A stretch of DNA of 64,000 bases from Luteibacter sp. Sphag1AF (GCF_014192715.1 NZ_JACHYH010000002.1:186001-250000); one strand, 5' to 3'; shown: positions 9,479 through 19,420, counted from the stretch's first letter. Program-made: numbers and translations. The notes: generated from the sequence alone by a model not told the origin.

Positions 9479-11200
9479 TTACGGGCCCTGGTCGCAGGCT
9501 TCCATGTGCTGCACCAGCAACCGAACAGACTCCCTGCCCTGCCAGTCGTTGATGGTCAGCTCATAGGCCACGCGTACCTGCGCCGGAGGGGGGGTGCCGT
9601 GATACGCGTTGAACATCACCGCGTCGTGAACCACGCCCGATTGATGGCAACGCAGTTGCAGGCGCAGGTGCCGCTGTCCCATCACCTTCCAGGACACGCA
9701 CTCGAAGCGCTGCTCGAATACCGGCTGCGGGAAGCCCTGCCCCCAAGGGCCGGCATCGCGCAGCTGGCGGGCAAGGTCCAGTGTGTGATCGTGTCCGTGA
9801 ATTTCGCCATCGGTGACCACGAGTGCCTGAAGCCGCTCGTCGTCCAGCTGGGCACGTGCCAGCGTGTCAAAGGCCGCTGCGAACGCATCGAAGTCACTCG
9901 CGCGCAGACTGAGGCCTGCCGCCATGGCGTGGCCGCCAAAACGCAGGATCAGGCCGGGGTGCCTGGCATCAATGTCCGCCAGTGCATCACGGATATGAAA
10001 GCCAGGGATCGAGCGGGCCGAGCCGCGCAGTTCATCGGAGTCGTCGCCCGCGGGGGCAAATGCCATCACCGGTCGGTGCAGCTTTTCTTTCAGCTTCGAT
10101 GCAACCAGCCCGACGACGCCCGGGTGCCAGCCCGCGTCGAATAGCGCGACCCCGACGGCGTCGCTATGTGCGGCGCTGGCTGCCATGGTCTCAGCTTCAT
10201 CCACCATGCCCGCCTGCAACTCGCGCCGCTCCTGATTGATGGCCGAGAGCTGATCCGCGTAACGACGCGCCTGCGCGGCATCGTCCGTGATGAGGCACGC
10301 AACGCCCAGCGACATGTCTTCCAGCCGACCTGCCGCATTCAGGCGCGGGCCGATGGCAAAGGCCAGGTCGGTGGCGCTGATGGTGGACGTTGCCCGCCCG
10401 CTGGACTGAATGAGCGCCATGATGCCTGCGCATGCGCGACCGGCGCGCATCCGCTTCAATCCAGCATCCACAAGCACGCGATTATTGAAATCCAGCATGA
10501 CCAGATCAGCCACGGTGCCCAGCGCGACCAGGTCCAGCAATACCTGCAAATCCGGCTCGCCATCCGTAAAAGCATTCTGTGCACGCATCTGCGCACGCAG
10601 CGCCAGCAGCAGATAGAACATGACGCCTACGCCAGCCAGCGCCTTGCTGGGGAAACCATCGCCACGGAGGTTGGGATTGACGATGGCATCCGCATCCGGC
10701 AACGCATCGCCGGGCAAATGGTGATCGGTGATGACCACGGCCACCCCGCGCGCACGCGCTGCTGCCACGCCCGCGATGCTGGCTACGCCGTTGTCGACGG
10801 TGACAATCACGTCGGGCGCAGGATCAAGCGAGGCAACCAGCGCTTCGCTCAAACCGTAGCCGTGCACAAAGCGATTGGGCACCACATGCGCAACATGCCG
10901 CGCACCCAGCATGCGCAGCCCACGTACGGCTACTGCCGTGCCGGTCGCGCCATCGCAATCGTAGTCACCGGCCACCACGATGCGCAGATCGCGCTCAATG
11001 GCATCCATGAGCAACGCCACCGCGCGATCCATGCCGCCCAGCAGTGCCGGTGAAAGCAATCGCGCAAGGCGATGTTCTGCGCCTTCGGGCGTCGCCACAC
11101 CTCGCGCCGCGTAAATGCGCTGAATGACGGGATGCACGTGGGCCGGCCAACCCGACGGCTCATCGGTCACGGGGCGGCGGCGCCATTGGCGCGTGGTCAT
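9479..11200 (-). CDS. recJ: RecJ, single-stranded-DNA-specific exonuclease
   Basis: 573 aa. It is a DHH-family 5'-3' exonuclease used in recombination and mismatch repair. Visible motifs are VVAGDYDCDGATGTA (motif I), VIVTVDNGVAS, VVITDHHLPGD (DHH), GPRLNAAGR and the DHHA1-type FGGHAMAAGLSL. The start at 11200 overlaps the upstream gene stop by 4 bp (ATGA). The longer open frame lies in that neighbouring gene. It is probably cotranscribed with the two genes to its right. Confidence 0.97.
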   Translation of the reverse strand: MTTRQWRRRPVTDEPSGWPAHVHPVIQRIYAARGVATPEGAEHRLARLLSPALLGGMDRAVALLMDAIERDLRIVVAGDYDCDGATGTAVAVRGLRMLGARHVAHVVPNRFVHGYGLSEALVASLDPAPDVIVTVDNGVASIAGVAAARARGVAVVITDHHLPGDALPDADAIVNPNLRGDGFPSKALAGVGVMFYLLLALRAQMRAQNAFTDGEPDLQVLLDLVALGTVADLVMLDFNNRVLVDAGLKRMRAGRACAGIMALIQSSGRATSTISATDLAFAIGPRLNAAGRLEDMSLGVACLITDDAAQARRYADQLSAINQERRELQAGMVDEAETMAASAAHSDAVGVALFDAGWHPGVVGLVASKLKEKLHRPVMAFAPAGDDSDELRGSARSIPGFHIRDALADIDARHPGLILRFGGHAMAAGLSLRASDFDAFAAAFDTLARAQLDDERLQALVVTDGEIHGHDHTLDLARQLRDAGPWGQGFPQPVFEQRFECVSWKVMGQRHLRLQLRCHQSGVVHDAVMFNAYHGTPPPAQVRVAYELTINDWQGRESVRLLVQHMEACDQGP

Positions 11201-12111
11201 GCTGCCGGCGCCCGGCGCCAGAACCTCAACCGATGGGCGGAGCGCAGAAGGTAACGTTCGCCACTTGCGAAACAGATGCGCAGGTCGTCGCCGCCACGCA
11301 GGCGGGCGGCGAGTGCCGGCCACCAGTCGCGCGCGAAGGTGCCAGCATCGGTGTCCTGAAGATCGACCAGTGCGAAATCGGGCGCGTCGCTGATACGCGC
11401 GACGTCACGACCAACGGTGTCGACACCGGCACGGGCAGCAAGCGCCCAGACCAGAAGGTCGTCGCTGATGACCTGGCCCATGCCGCAATCCACCCAGCCG
11501 GGTAGCGCACCACCACCCCACAGCCACACGCTGTTGACCGGCGTGCCGCCATGCGCGCGGCGCGTGACGTTCCATGGAGCGTTGTGCAGCACGATCTGCG
11601 CCTCGTTGATGAGTGCGCGCCAGCGACGGCCCACCTCACCCTGCGGCAGTTGCTCAAAGAGGTCCGCGCCCAGCGCTTCTTCGGGTTCCGGAAAACGTGG
11701 CAGGTCGAGATAGCTGGGCACCTTCAATTGCCAGTGCTCTGCGTCACCCACGTGCAATTCCATGCCTTCAGAAGCAAACGTGGCCGACAGCTCGTTCACC
11801 AGTGTGGCGGCATCGTCCCGACGCAGGCCCAGATTGCCGCATGCCAGCAGGCGCGCGCCGTTCATTTCCGGCTGCACCCATGCCGGATCAGCGCACAGCC
11901 ACAACGCATCCCCGGCATCGCCCGCCACAAGCTGGCGGATCAATGCAGCGACAGGAAGCGGACCTTCGGGCAGGCCGAAGTGCTCACGCAAAGCCACTAC
12001 GTAACCGGCGTCCTGGTCGGCAAGGCGCGTGCCGCGCGCCAGCCAGCCGGCGAAATCGCTGCTACCTGTGTAGCGCGCCGATGAGCCCAGCAGAACGTTG
12101 AGCGTGCCCAT
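11197..12111 (-). CDS. Conserved protein upstream of recJ, annotated in relatives as phosphoglycerate mutase-like
   Basis: 304 aa. I do not see the catalytic metal-binding motifs of a true cofactor-independent phosphoglycerate mutase. In Xanthomonas-type genomes I recall the gene directly before recJ being annotated this way, and this is that position. Visible segments include LWLCADPAWVQPEMNGARLL and VNSVWLWGGGALPGW. The second is a conserved-looking glycine-rich motif. It overlaps recJ by 4 bp and follows yheS by 2 bp, so the three form an operon. Function unknown. Confidence 0.6.
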   Translation of the reverse strand: MGTLNVLLGSSARYTGSSDFAGWLARGTRLADQDAGYVVALREHFGLPEGPLPVAALIRQLVAGDAGDALWLCADPAWVQPEMNGARLLACGNLGLRRDDAATLVNELSATFASEGMELHVGDAEHWQLKVPSYLDLPRFPEPEEALGADLFEQLPQGEVGRRWRALINEAQIVLHNAPWNVTRRAHGGTPVNSVWLWGGGALPGWVDCGMGQVISDDLLVWALAARAGVDTVGRDVARISDAPDFALVDLQDTDAGTFARDWWPALAARLRGGDDLRICFASGERYLLRSAHRLRFWRRAPAA

Positions 12112-12113
12112 CC

Positions 12114-13994
12114 TCAGGCCTCGATCTGCTCAAGCAGATCCATCCATTCCGCTTCCAGTGTTTCCTTTTCGCGGCGCAGGTCGCCCTGGCGCTGGCTGAG
12201 TTTCATCAGCTCGCTGGTGGAACCTTCATAGATGGACGGATCAGCGAGCTTGCCCTGGATGGTGCCCAGTTCGCGATCCATCGTTTCCACCAACCCTTCA
12301 ATCTTCTTGATACGTGCGCGCAGCGGTTTTTCTTTCTCGCGCTGCTCTGCGGTGGCCTTGCGACGGTCGCGTGAGGATTCCGCTGCGACCGGCGCCGACG
12401 CGACAGCCGCGGTGGTCTTGGTGGTCTGACGGCTGCGTAGCCAGCGCGCGTAGTCGTCCAGATCGCCGTCGAACGGCTCGACCACGCCATCGGCCACGCG
12501 CCAGAATTCGTCGCAGACCATGCCCAGCAGATGGCGATCATGGGAAACCAGCACGATGGCGCCATCAAACTCGGCAAGCGCATCGGCAAGCGCTTCGCGC
12601 ATGTCCAGATCAAGATGGTTGGTGGGCTCATCGAGAAGCAGGAGGTTGGGCTTGTCCCAGGCGATGAGCGCCAGCGCGAGTCGCGCACGTTCACCACCGG
12701 AGAACGCATCCACCGGCTCGAACGCACGATCCGCCGGGAAATTCCAGGTGCCCAGGAAGTCGCGCAGTGGCTGCGCGCCAACGCCCGGCGCCTTTTCCTG
12801 CAGATGATCGAACGGGCTTGCGCCTTCGCGCAGGCTTTCCACCGTGTGCTGCGCGAAGTAACCGATGCGGACGTCCCGATGGAATGCGCGTTCGCCAGCC
12901 AGCGGCTCAAGATCACCCACCAGCGACTTCACCAGCGTGGACTTGCCGGCGCCGTTGGGACCCAGCAAACCGATGCGATCACCCGCTTCCAGACCGAAAC
13001 CCACATCGTGCAGCACCACGTGGTCGCCATAACCGGCATCCACGTGATCCAGGCGCAGCATGGAGGTGGGCAGTTTCTCCGGCTTGGCAAAGTCGAAGCT
13101 GAAACCGCGCTCGGCGCGCACGGCTTCGGTGCCCGCCATTTTTTCAAGGCGCTTCACGCGCGACTGCGCCTGCTTGGCCTTGCTGGCCTTGGCCTTGAAG
13201 CGGTCAATGAATGATTGCAGATGAGCGCGCTCAGCCTGCTCGCGCTCGTGCGCAATCTGCTGCTGACGCAGGTGTTCGGCGCGCTGGCGTTCGAATGCGG
13301 TGTAGTCGCCCGTGTAGAGCTTGGCGGTGCCATCGTGCAGGTGCAGCGTGTGCGAGATCACGCCATCCATGAATTCGCGGTCATGCGAGATGACCAGCAG
13401 CGTGCCCTGGTAGCGGCGCAGCCACTCTTCCAGCCACAGCACGGCATCCAGATCCAGATGGTTCGTGGGCTCATCGAGCAGCAGCAGGTCCGACGGCGCC
13501 ATCAGCGCGCGAGCCAGGTTCAGGCGAACGCGCCAGCCACCGGAAAACGAGGCGACGGGACGCTCATGGGTTTCGGCCGGAAAGCCCAGGCCGTGCAGCA
13601 GGCGGCCAGCGCGGGCACGCGCGTCGTAACCGTTGAGTTCTTCGATGCGGATATGCGCCGCGGCCACGGCTTCGTGATCTTCCGCCGCCGCGGCAGCCGC
13701 TTCGGCGCGTAGCACGGCAGCCACTTCTTCGTCGCCGCCCAGCACGTATTCAATCGCCGGATCGGGCAATGCGGGCGTTTCCTGAGCCACGGCGGCCATC
13801 CGCACGCGCGAGGGCATGTCCAGATTGCCCACTTCGGCCTCGATTTCCCCCTTCAGCGCGGCAAACAGACTGGACTTGCCGCAGCCGTTGCGGCCGACAA
13901 CGCCGACGCTCCAGCCACTCTGCAAGGTGAGGTCAACGTTGGCGATCAGCGTACGGCTGCCGCGACGCAGGGCGAACTGGCGAAAGGAAATCAT
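12114..13994 (-). CDS. yheS: ABC-F ATPase, YheS type
   Basis: 626 aa with two ABC modules. Walker A sites are GRNGCGKSS and GPNGAGKST, signatures are ASFSGGWRVRLNLA and DAFSGGERARLALA, and Walker B sites are LLLLDEPTNHLDLD twice. A charged linker and a C-terminal coiled coil (from about residue 540) are present. The N-terminus with VGVVGRNGCGKSSLF and AQETPALPDPAIEYV resembles YheS rather than EttA or Uup. Members act on ribosomes. It is the first gene of the yheS-recJ unit. Confidence 0.92.
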   Translation of the reverse strand: MISFRQFALRRGSRTLIANVDLTLQSGWSVGVVGRNGCGKSSLFAALKGEIEAEVGNLDMPSRVRMAAVAQETPALPDPAIEYVLGGDEEVAAVLRAEAAAAAAEDHEAVAAAHIRIEELNGYDARARAGRLLHGLGFPAETHERPVASFSGGWRVRLNLARALMAPSDLLLLDEPTNHLDLDAVLWLEEWLRRYQGTLLVISHDREFMDGVISHTLHLHDGTAKLYTGDYTAFERQRAEHLRQQQIAHEREQAERAHLQSFIDRFKAKASKAKQAQSRVKRLEKMAGTEAVRAERGFSFDFAKPEKLPTSMLRLDHVDAGYGDHVVLHDVGFGLEAGDRIGLLGPNGAGKSTLVKSLVGDLEPLAGERAFHRDVRIGYFAQHTVESLREGASPFDHLQEKAPGVGAQPLRDFLGTWNFPADRAFEPVDAFSGGERARLALALIAWDKPNLLLLDEPTNHLDLDMREALADALAEFDGAIVLVSHDRHLLGMVCDEFWRVADGVVEPFDGDLDDYARWLRSRQTTKTTAAVASAPVAAESSRDRRKATAEQREKEKPLRARIKKIEGLVETMDRELGTIQGKLADPSIYEGSTSELMKLSQRQGDLRREKETLEAEWMDLLEQIEA

Positions 13995-14190
13995 CGGAAA
14001 GGGGTCTGAACAGCGAGATCAACGCCCATGATACCCGGCCTTAGCCTTCGCGCGTCGGAGCGCCCCTTGTTACGCCAAAACGCGACGGGCGCCACAACGA
14101 TGAAAGCCGGAGAACAACTCCGATGGCGTGAAGGCCCCACATCTGTTACAACGCTGCCGCAGCGCTACGTGGGGAGCGTGGAGAGCCGAC

Positions 14191-14535
14191 ATGTTGAAGT
14201 TCAAGCCTTTTGTATCGACGATCGCCCTTGTGGCGGCTCTGGCCGGCGCGGCCCCGTGGCACACCGCTCGTGCAGACAGCCTGCTGATGAAGCGCGTGCA
14301 GCAGGAACAGGGCATGAACCTGCCGGGCAAGGGCATGAGCATGGCCGAGGTGGAACGCCGCTTTGGCGCGCCCACCGCAAAGCTGCCCCCGCGCGGTGGC
14401 GGCAGCAAGCAGCAGCCGGTCATCAATCGCTGGGAATACCCCGGTTATATCGTGTATTTCGAGCGCAGCCACGTGGTTCACACCGTGCTGAACACGCCCG
14501 CTGGCAACAATACCAACCCCAGTCAGGCTCACTGA
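14191..14535 (+). CDS. Small exported protein of unknown function
   Basis: 114 aa with an N-terminal signal peptide (positively charged MLKFKPF, a hydrophobic core, likely cleavage after TARA). The mature part contains MSMAEVERRFGAPTAK, resembling the short SmpA/OmlA-like phrase used in many small periplasmic proteins, and RWEYPGYIVYFE, which looks like a beta strand. The start was chosen by the GGAGAG ribosome-binding sequence a few bases upstream and by the signal peptide. No specific function can be given. Confidence 0.75.
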   Translation: MLKFKPFVSTIALVAALAGAAPWHTARADSLLMKRVQQEQGMNLPGKGMSMAEVERRFGAPTAKLPPRGGGSKQQPVINRWEYPGYIVYFERSHVVHTVLNTPAGNNTNPSQAH

Positions 14536-14644
14536 CCCACCTGACGTGGCCCACGGGCGCAAACCCGCCCCCGCCACTGCACGACCCGTTACAATGCCCG
14601 GCCCCGGGCATTGCCGAGAGCGATGCCGTCCCCATATCCGACGA

Positions 14645-15703
14645 ATGACATCGCCCATGAGCCAACACACCCTTCGACTGCCTGCGGAATGGGAAAACCA
14701 GTCCGCCGTGCTGATCGCGTGGCCGCACGCCGACACCGACTGGGCCGACCGCCTCGCCGCCGTCGAAACGACGTATGTGGCACTAGCAGCGGCCGTCACC
14801 CGCTTTGAAGACCTGATCATCGTCGTAGCCGACGCAGCACTGCGCGCTCACGCCGAAGCCGCCATCGGCGCCGCCGGCGCCGATCTGGCGCGCGTCCGTT
14901 TCGTGGAATTGCCGTACGACGACACCTGGCTGCGCGACTCCGGCCCCATCACCCTGGTGGGTGACGGTGGCAAGGCGCAGCTCACCGATTTCCGCTTCAC
15001 TGGCTGGGGTGGCAAGTTCGGCGCCGAGCAGGACGACGCGCTGGTCGCGGGCCTGGTTGAGGCCGGCGTCTTCGGCAACGCCGCACATCGCCGCATCGAC
15101 TGGGCGCTGGAAGGCGGCGGCATCGAGAGTGATGGCGAAGGCACCGTGCTGACGACGTGGCGCTGCCTGGTGCAGCGTCACCCGGACGAATCGCGCGAGG
15201 CGATGAGCCAGACGCTGGCCGACGGCCTGCATGCCAGCCGCGTGCTGTGGCTGGACTACGGCTATCTGGAAGGCGACGACACCGACGCACACATCGACAC
15301 CCTGGCCCGTTTCGCACCCGGCCACGGCATCGTGTTCCAGGCATGCGACGACGCCTCGGACCCGCATCACGACGAACTGACCCGCATGGGCGCCGAACTG
15401 GCTGCCCTGCGCACGGTGGACGGCCAGCCGTACACGCTGCATCCCCTGCCCTGGGCGCAGCCGATCATCGACGAAGGCCGTCGCCTGGCCGCGTCCTATG
15501 CCAATTACCTGATCGTCAATGGCGCAGTGCTCGTACCCGCCTACGGCGATGCAGCCGACGATGAAGCCGCACGCATCATCGGCGTGGCGCATCCGGGCCG
15601 CGAGATCGTGCAGGTGCCCTGCCGTCCGCTGATCTGGCAGAACGGCAGCCTGCACTGCATCACGATGCAGCTTCCCGCCGCCCTTTCCGGGAGAACCGCA
15701 TGA
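14645..15703 (+). CDS. aguA: Agmatine deiminase
   Basis: 352 aa. It converts agmatine to N-carbamoylputrescine and ammonia (putrescine route from arginine). Motifs seen are AVLIAWPH near the N-terminus, DDTWLRDSGP, WALEGGGIESDGEG and the C-terminal SLHCITMQ with the catalytic Cys. The length fits the PPADf/agmatine deiminase family. The start could also be 12 bp later (MSQHTLRL). It overlaps aguB by 4 bp (ATGA), so the two successive pathway enzymes are translationally coupled. Confidence 0.95.
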   Translation: MTSPMSQHTLRLPAEWENQSAVLIAWPHADTDWADRLAAVETTYVALAAAVTRFEDLIIVVADAALRAHAEAAIGAAGADLARVRFVELPYDDTWLRDSGPITLVGDGGKAQLTDFRFTGWGGKFGAEQDDALVAGLVEAGVFGNAAHRRIDWALEGGGIESDGEGTVLTTWRCLVQRHPDESREAMSQTLADGLHASRVLWLDYGYLEGDDTDAHIDTLARFAPGHGIVFQACDDASDPHHDELTRMGAELAALRTVDGQPYTLHPLPWAQPIIDEGRRLAASYANYLIVNGAVLVPAYGDAADDEAARIIGVAHPGREIVQVPCRPLIWQNGSLHCITMQLPAALSGRTA

Positions 15704-16590
15704 CCCGCAAGACCCTCAAAGTTGCATTGCTTCAGGAAACCGACCGCGGTAGCCGCGACGCCAACCTGGACGCCATCGAAGCGGGCCTGCGCGAAGCCGC
15801 GAGGGCTGGCGTGGAACTGGTGCTGCTGCAGGAACTGCACAACGGCCCGTACTTCTGCCAGCGCGAAACAGTCGACACGTTTGACCTCGCTGAAACGATC
15901 CCGGGCCCCAGCACCGAGCGCCTGGGCAAGCTCGCCGAAGAGCTGAAGCTGGTAGTGATCGCGTCGCTGTTCGAGAAGCGCGCCACCGGCCTGTATCACA
16001 ACACGGCCGTCGTCTTTGATCGTTCGCGCGAGATCGCCGGCCGCTATCGCAAGATGCACATCCCTGATGATCCGGCGTTCTACGAGAAGTTCTACTTCAC
16101 GCCGGGCGACCTCGGTTTCGAACCGATCCAGACCTCCGTCGGCAAGCTCGGCGTGCTGGTGTGCTGGGACCAGTGGTATCCGGAAGCCGCGCGCCTCATG
16201 GCGCTGGCTGGCGCCGACCTGCTGTTCTATCCCACCGCCATTGGCTGGGACCCGACCGACGACGACGCCGAGAAAGGTCGTCAGCGCGAAGCATGGATCA
16301 CCGTGCAGCGCGGTCACGCGGTGGCCAATGGCCTGCCGTTGCTGGCAGTCAATCGCACCGGCTTCGAGGCAGACCCCTCGGGCGTGGGCAATGGCATCCA
16401 GTTCTGGGGTTCGAGCTTCGTTGCAGGTCCGCAGGGCGAGTTCATCGCACAGGCCGGCACGGACGGACGCGCACTGCTGATTGCAGACGTGGACATGGAG
16501 CGCAGCGAACACGTTCGCCGCATCTGGCCGTTCCTGCGCGACCGTCGCATTGATGCGTACGCCGACATCCTGAAGCGTTACCGCGACTGA
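15700..16590 (+). CDS. aguB: N-carbamoylputrescine amidase
   Basis: 296 aa, nitrilase superfamily. It hydrolyses N-carbamoylputrescine to putrescine. The Glu-Lys-Cys triad is visible in LLQELHNGPYF, YRKMHIPDDPAF and VLVCWDQWYPEAARLM. The C-terminal FVAGPQGEFIAQAG is also typical. Overlap with aguA and matching pathway step make the assignment strong. Confidence 0.96.
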   Translation: MTRKTLKVALLQETDRGSRDANLDAIEAGLREAARAGVELVLLQELHNGPYFCQRETVDTFDLAETIPGPSTERLGKLAEELKLVVIASLFEKRATGLYHNTAVVFDRSREIAGRYRKMHIPDDPAFYEKFYFTPGDLGFEPIQTSVGKLGVLVCWDQWYPEAARLMALAGADLLFYPTAIGWDPTDDDAEKGRQREAWITVQRGHAVANGLPLLAVNRTGFEADPSGVGNGIQFWGSSFVAGPQGEFIAQAGTDGRALLIADVDMERSEHVRRIWPFLRDRRIDAYADILKRYRD

Positions 16591-16621
16591 CACCTTATAT
16601 AAGACAGGACTTCCCGCGCGA

Positions 16622-17854
16622 ATGAATGCCCACGAGAACGACGTCACCTTGCCCGCCGCCCTGGAAGGCCAGCCCATCGAGCGCATGACGCGCGACGGCA
16701 TCGAGTACGTGGTGCTCGGCACGGCGCATGTATCGCGCGCCAGCGTGGACGCCGTCAATGCGCTGCTGGAAAGCGAGCATTTCGACGCCGTGGCGGTCGA
16801 GCTGTGCGCCAGCCGCGCGCATGGCATCCGCGATCCGGAAGCGTTCAAGCAGATGGACCTGTTTCAGGTCATCCGCCAGGGCAAGGCGGGCATGGTGGCG
16901 GCAAGCCTCGTGCTTTCCTCGTTCCAGAAGCGCCTGGCTGCGCAGTACGGCATTGAGCCGGGCGCGGAGATGAAGGCCGCGATGGATGGTGCCGATCAGC
17001 GCCGCACGGCCATCTGGCTGGTGGACCGCGAAGTGGGCACGACCCTCAAGCGCGCATGGCGCAGCGTGGGTTTCTTCCAGCGCTTCGGCCTGCTGGCCGG
17101 CATGCTGGCCAGCGTGTTCGAGCGCGAGGAAATTGCCGAGTCGGACATCGAAAAACTCAAGCAGAGCGATCTGCTGGAAAGCGCTTTCAGCGATTTCGCC
17201 CAGGGTTCTGCGCCGCTCTACCGCGCATTGATCGGCGAGCGCGACGAATACATGGCCGCTCGCCTGCGCGAAAACGCAGCACGCTTTGAGCCGGGTGAAA
17301 GCAAGCGGGTGCTGGTCGTGATCGGTGCCGGTCACCTCAAGGGCATGGTCGAACAGTTGCGCACACAGGTAGCGGACCCGCAGTCCACCGCCGACATGCT
17401 GGCGCAGACGCCGCCGCCCTCGCCGTGGCCCAAGTGGATTGCCATTGCCCTCGTGCTGGCCGTATTCGTGGCCATCGGCTTCGCCTTCCACCGCAACACC
17501 GAACTCGGCGCTGCCGCACTCAAGAGCTGGATTCTGTTTACCGGTGGACTGGCCGCACTGGGCGCACTCATTGCGGGCGGTCATCCGCTGAGCATCATAG
17601 CGGCGTTCATCGCAGCACCACTCAAGCCATTCCGTCCCGGCATTCCGGCAGGTGGCGTCAGCGCCATGGCCGAAGCGTGGGTACGCAAACCTCGTGTTGT
17701 GGACTTTGAAAACCTGCGCGACCAGATCACCCACTGGAGCGGCTGGTGGAAAAACCGGGTGGCCCGCACGCTGCTGAACTTCTTCCTGGTCAGCGTCGGC
17801 ACCATCGCCGGCGAGTACATCGCTGGCGTGCATATCCTGCGCAGCCTGTTCTGA
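16622..17854 (+). CDS. TraB/PrgY-family membrane protein
   Basis: 410 aa. The N-terminal TraB-type domain has VVLGTAHVSRASVDAVNALL and later VLVVIGAGHLKGM, matching the TraB/GumN-like fold. The C-terminal third has hydrophobic segments (around WIAIALVLAVFVAIGFAF, GGLAALGALIAGG and LLNFFLVSVGTIAGEYI) consistent with membrane anchoring. Bacterial members have no settled function; PrgY/TraB act on pheromone signalling in enterococci. It starts 31 bp after aguB. Confidence 0.8.
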   Translation: MNAHENDVTLPAALEGQPIERMTRDGIEYVVLGTAHVSRASVDAVNALLESEHFDAVAVELCASRAHGIRDPEAFKQMDLFQVIRQGKAGMVAASLVLSSFQKRLAAQYGIEPGAEMKAAMDGADQRRTAIWLVDREVGTTLKRAWRSVGFFQRFGLLAGMLASVFEREEIAESDIEKLKQSDLLESAFSDFAQGSAPLYRALIGERDEYMAARLRENAARFEPGESKRVLVVIGAGHLKGMVEQLRTQVADPQSTADMLAQTPPPSPWPKWIAIALVLAVFVAIGFAFHRNTELGAAALKSWILFTGGLAALGALIAGGHPLSIIAAFIAAPLKPFRPGIPAGGVSAMAEAWVRKPRVVDFENLRDQITHWSGWWKNRVARTLLNFFLVSVGTIAGEYIAGVHILRSLF

Positions 17855-17931
17855 GTTGTCGCCCGGAGCGAACGGCCTCTATACTCGGTGGGCTTTCAAC
17901 CCGGTCGCAACCGGAACTCCAGGGACCCTCC

Positions 17932-18252
17932 ATGAAGCGATTGCAATTGCTTGGCCTGGCCATTGTCGCCCTGTGCGTCACTGCCGGGGCACATGCCGAA
18001 GGTGATAAGGCGCACGGCCGTGAACTGGTTTACACATGCGCCGGTTGTCATGGCGTTGATGGATATCAGAACGTCTACCCGTCGTACAACGTGCCGCACA
18101 TCGCGGGCCAGAACGAGCAATACATCATCAATGCCCTGCACGCCTACAAAAATGGCGAACGCAAGCATCCGACGATGACCGCCCAGGCTGAAAGCCTGTC
18201 CGACAAGGAAATCGCGGACGTCGCCGCCTACCTGTCCAGTCTCGCCAAGTAA
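17932..18252 (+). CDS. Small periplasmic cytochrome c
   Basis: 106 aa. Signal peptide (MKRLQLLGLAIVALCVTAGA) followed by a class I haem-binding CAGCH and a C-terminal MTAQAESLSDKEIADVAAYL, where the Met of PTMTAQ is the likely axial ligand. It resembles a single-domain c4/c5-type carrier. The start is the ATG at 17932 just upstream of the signal. It is followed 17 bp later by a second cytochrome, suggesting that a di-haem c4 function is split over two genes. Confidence 0.9.
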   Translation: MKRLQLLGLAIVALCVTAGAHAEGDKAHGRELVYTCAGCHGVDGYQNVYPSYNVPHIAGQNEQYIINALHAYKNGERKHPTMTAQAESLSDKEIADVAAYLSSLAK

Positions 18253-18269
18253 GTCGCCGAGGACTACGC

Positions 18270-18620
18270 ATGAAGCATGCGATCACGATATTTACGCTCG
18301 GCGCCGTACTGGCGCTGTCCGCTTCCCAGGCGTTTGCAGCCGGCGATGTGGCCCGCGGCAAAACCAAGGTGGCAACGTGCGTGGCCTGCCATGGCCAGGA
18401 CGGTCAGTCGATCGACCCGCAGTACCCGCGACTCGCGGGCCAGTACGCCAGCTACCTGGCGCAGAGCCTGCACGAGTACAAGGACGGCCGCCGCACCAAC
18501 GCCATCATGAAGGGCTTTGCAGCCGGGCTGTCCGATCAGGACATCGACGATGTGGCCGTGTATTTCTCCAGCCTGCCCACCAAGCTGGACGGCCTGGAAC
18601 ATCACATCCAGGGCAACTGA
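18270..18620 (+). CDS. Small periplasmic cytochrome c
   Basis: 116 aa. Signal peptide ends near ASQAFAAG. The haem site is CVACHGQDG, followed by YPRLAGQYASYLAQSL and NAIMKGFAAGLSDQDI (Met ligand). These phrases are standard for cytochrome c4-like domains. It forms a pair with the preceding cytochrome (17 bp gap) and ends before a strong terminator. Confidence 0.9.
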   Translation: MKHAITIFTLGAVLALSASQAFAAGDVARGKTKVATCVACHGQDGQSIDPQYPRLAGQYASYLAQSLHEYKDGRRTNAIMKGFAAGLSDQDIDDVAVYFSSLPTKLDGLEHHIQGN

Positions 18621-18640
18621 CCCGTCGCCTACACACAGAC

Positions 18641-18665
18641 AGGCCCGCTTGCGCGGGCCTTTTTC
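18641..18665 (+). terminator. Rho-independent terminator between cytochrome c and nfuA
   Basis: GC-rich hairpin (AGGCCCGC, short TTGC loop region, GCGGGCCT) followed by TTTTTC on the plus strand. It ends the cytochrome operon. It may also act on the convergent nfuA transcript. Confidence 0.85.
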
Positions 18666-18667
18666 GT

Positions 18668-19276
18668 TCAGGTGAGCGCCGATGCGCCTGAGGCACCCGC
18701 ATAGAACGGGGTCTTGCCGCTCTTGTGGTCGGTGGCATCACGCACTTCGGTGATTTCCGGAATGCGCTCGCGCAGGGTTTTCTCCACGCCGTTCTTCAGC
18801 GTGACATCCACCATGCCGCAGCCATGGCAACCGCCGCCGAACTGCAGGATGACCACGCCGTCGGCATCCACCTCAATGAGTGAGATGCGACCGCCGTGCG
18901 AGGCCACGCGCGGGGCGATTTCGGCCTCAAGCACATAGCGCACGCGCTCAACGAGGCTGGAGCCTTCGCCCGGCTCTTCCCCCTTGATGCGTGGCGCGCG
19001 GATATTGAGCTGACCGCCTGTGGCATTGGTTTCGTAGTCGATGTCGGCCGGATCGAGCCAGCGGACGCTGTCGCCATCCACGTACAGGTTGAAGCCCTTG
19101 CACTCGACCGTCCACTCGTTGCCCGTGAGCTCGCCCGCCTCGCAGAATTCCAGCTCGCACTGTGCTGCGGGCGTGCCTGCCGCGACCACGCGCAGGCGAA
19201 TGCCCAGCCCGTCGCTGCCCTGCGTGGAAAGCAGACGCAGGAAGTGGGCCTGCGCCCGTTCGGAAATGTCGATCAT
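18668..19276 (-). CDS. nfuA: NfuA, iron-sulfur cluster carrier
   Basis: 202 aa. An N-terminal degenerate A-type domain begins MIDISERAQAHFLRLL. The C-terminal NifU-like domain contains FGGGCHGCGMVDVTLKNGVE with the CxxC that binds the 4Fe-4S cluster. It delivers clusters to target proteins under stress. Length and architecture match gammaproteobacterial NfuA. Convergent with the cytochrome pair. Confidence 0.96.
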   Translation of the reverse strand: MIDISERAQAHFLRLLSTQGSDGLGIRLRVVAAGTPAAQCELEFCEAGELTGNEWTVECKGFNLYVDGDSVRWLDPADIDYETNATGGQLNIRAPRIKGEEPGEGSSLVERVRYVLEAEIAPRVASHGGRISLIEVDADGVVILQFGGGCHGCGMVDVTLKNGVEKTLRERIPEITEVRDATDHKSGKTPFYAGASGASALT

Positions 19277-19420
19277 GATTGCTCCAGTACGGCGCTCCGG
19301 TGGGGAGCCGGAGGAAACAGTACGATTTTAGTCCAGATTCAATCTGGATGCGGAGCTTTGACATTTCAACGGCAACCTTCGACGCTTCGCATCCCATCCG
19401 CCCCAGGTGACCAACGGACC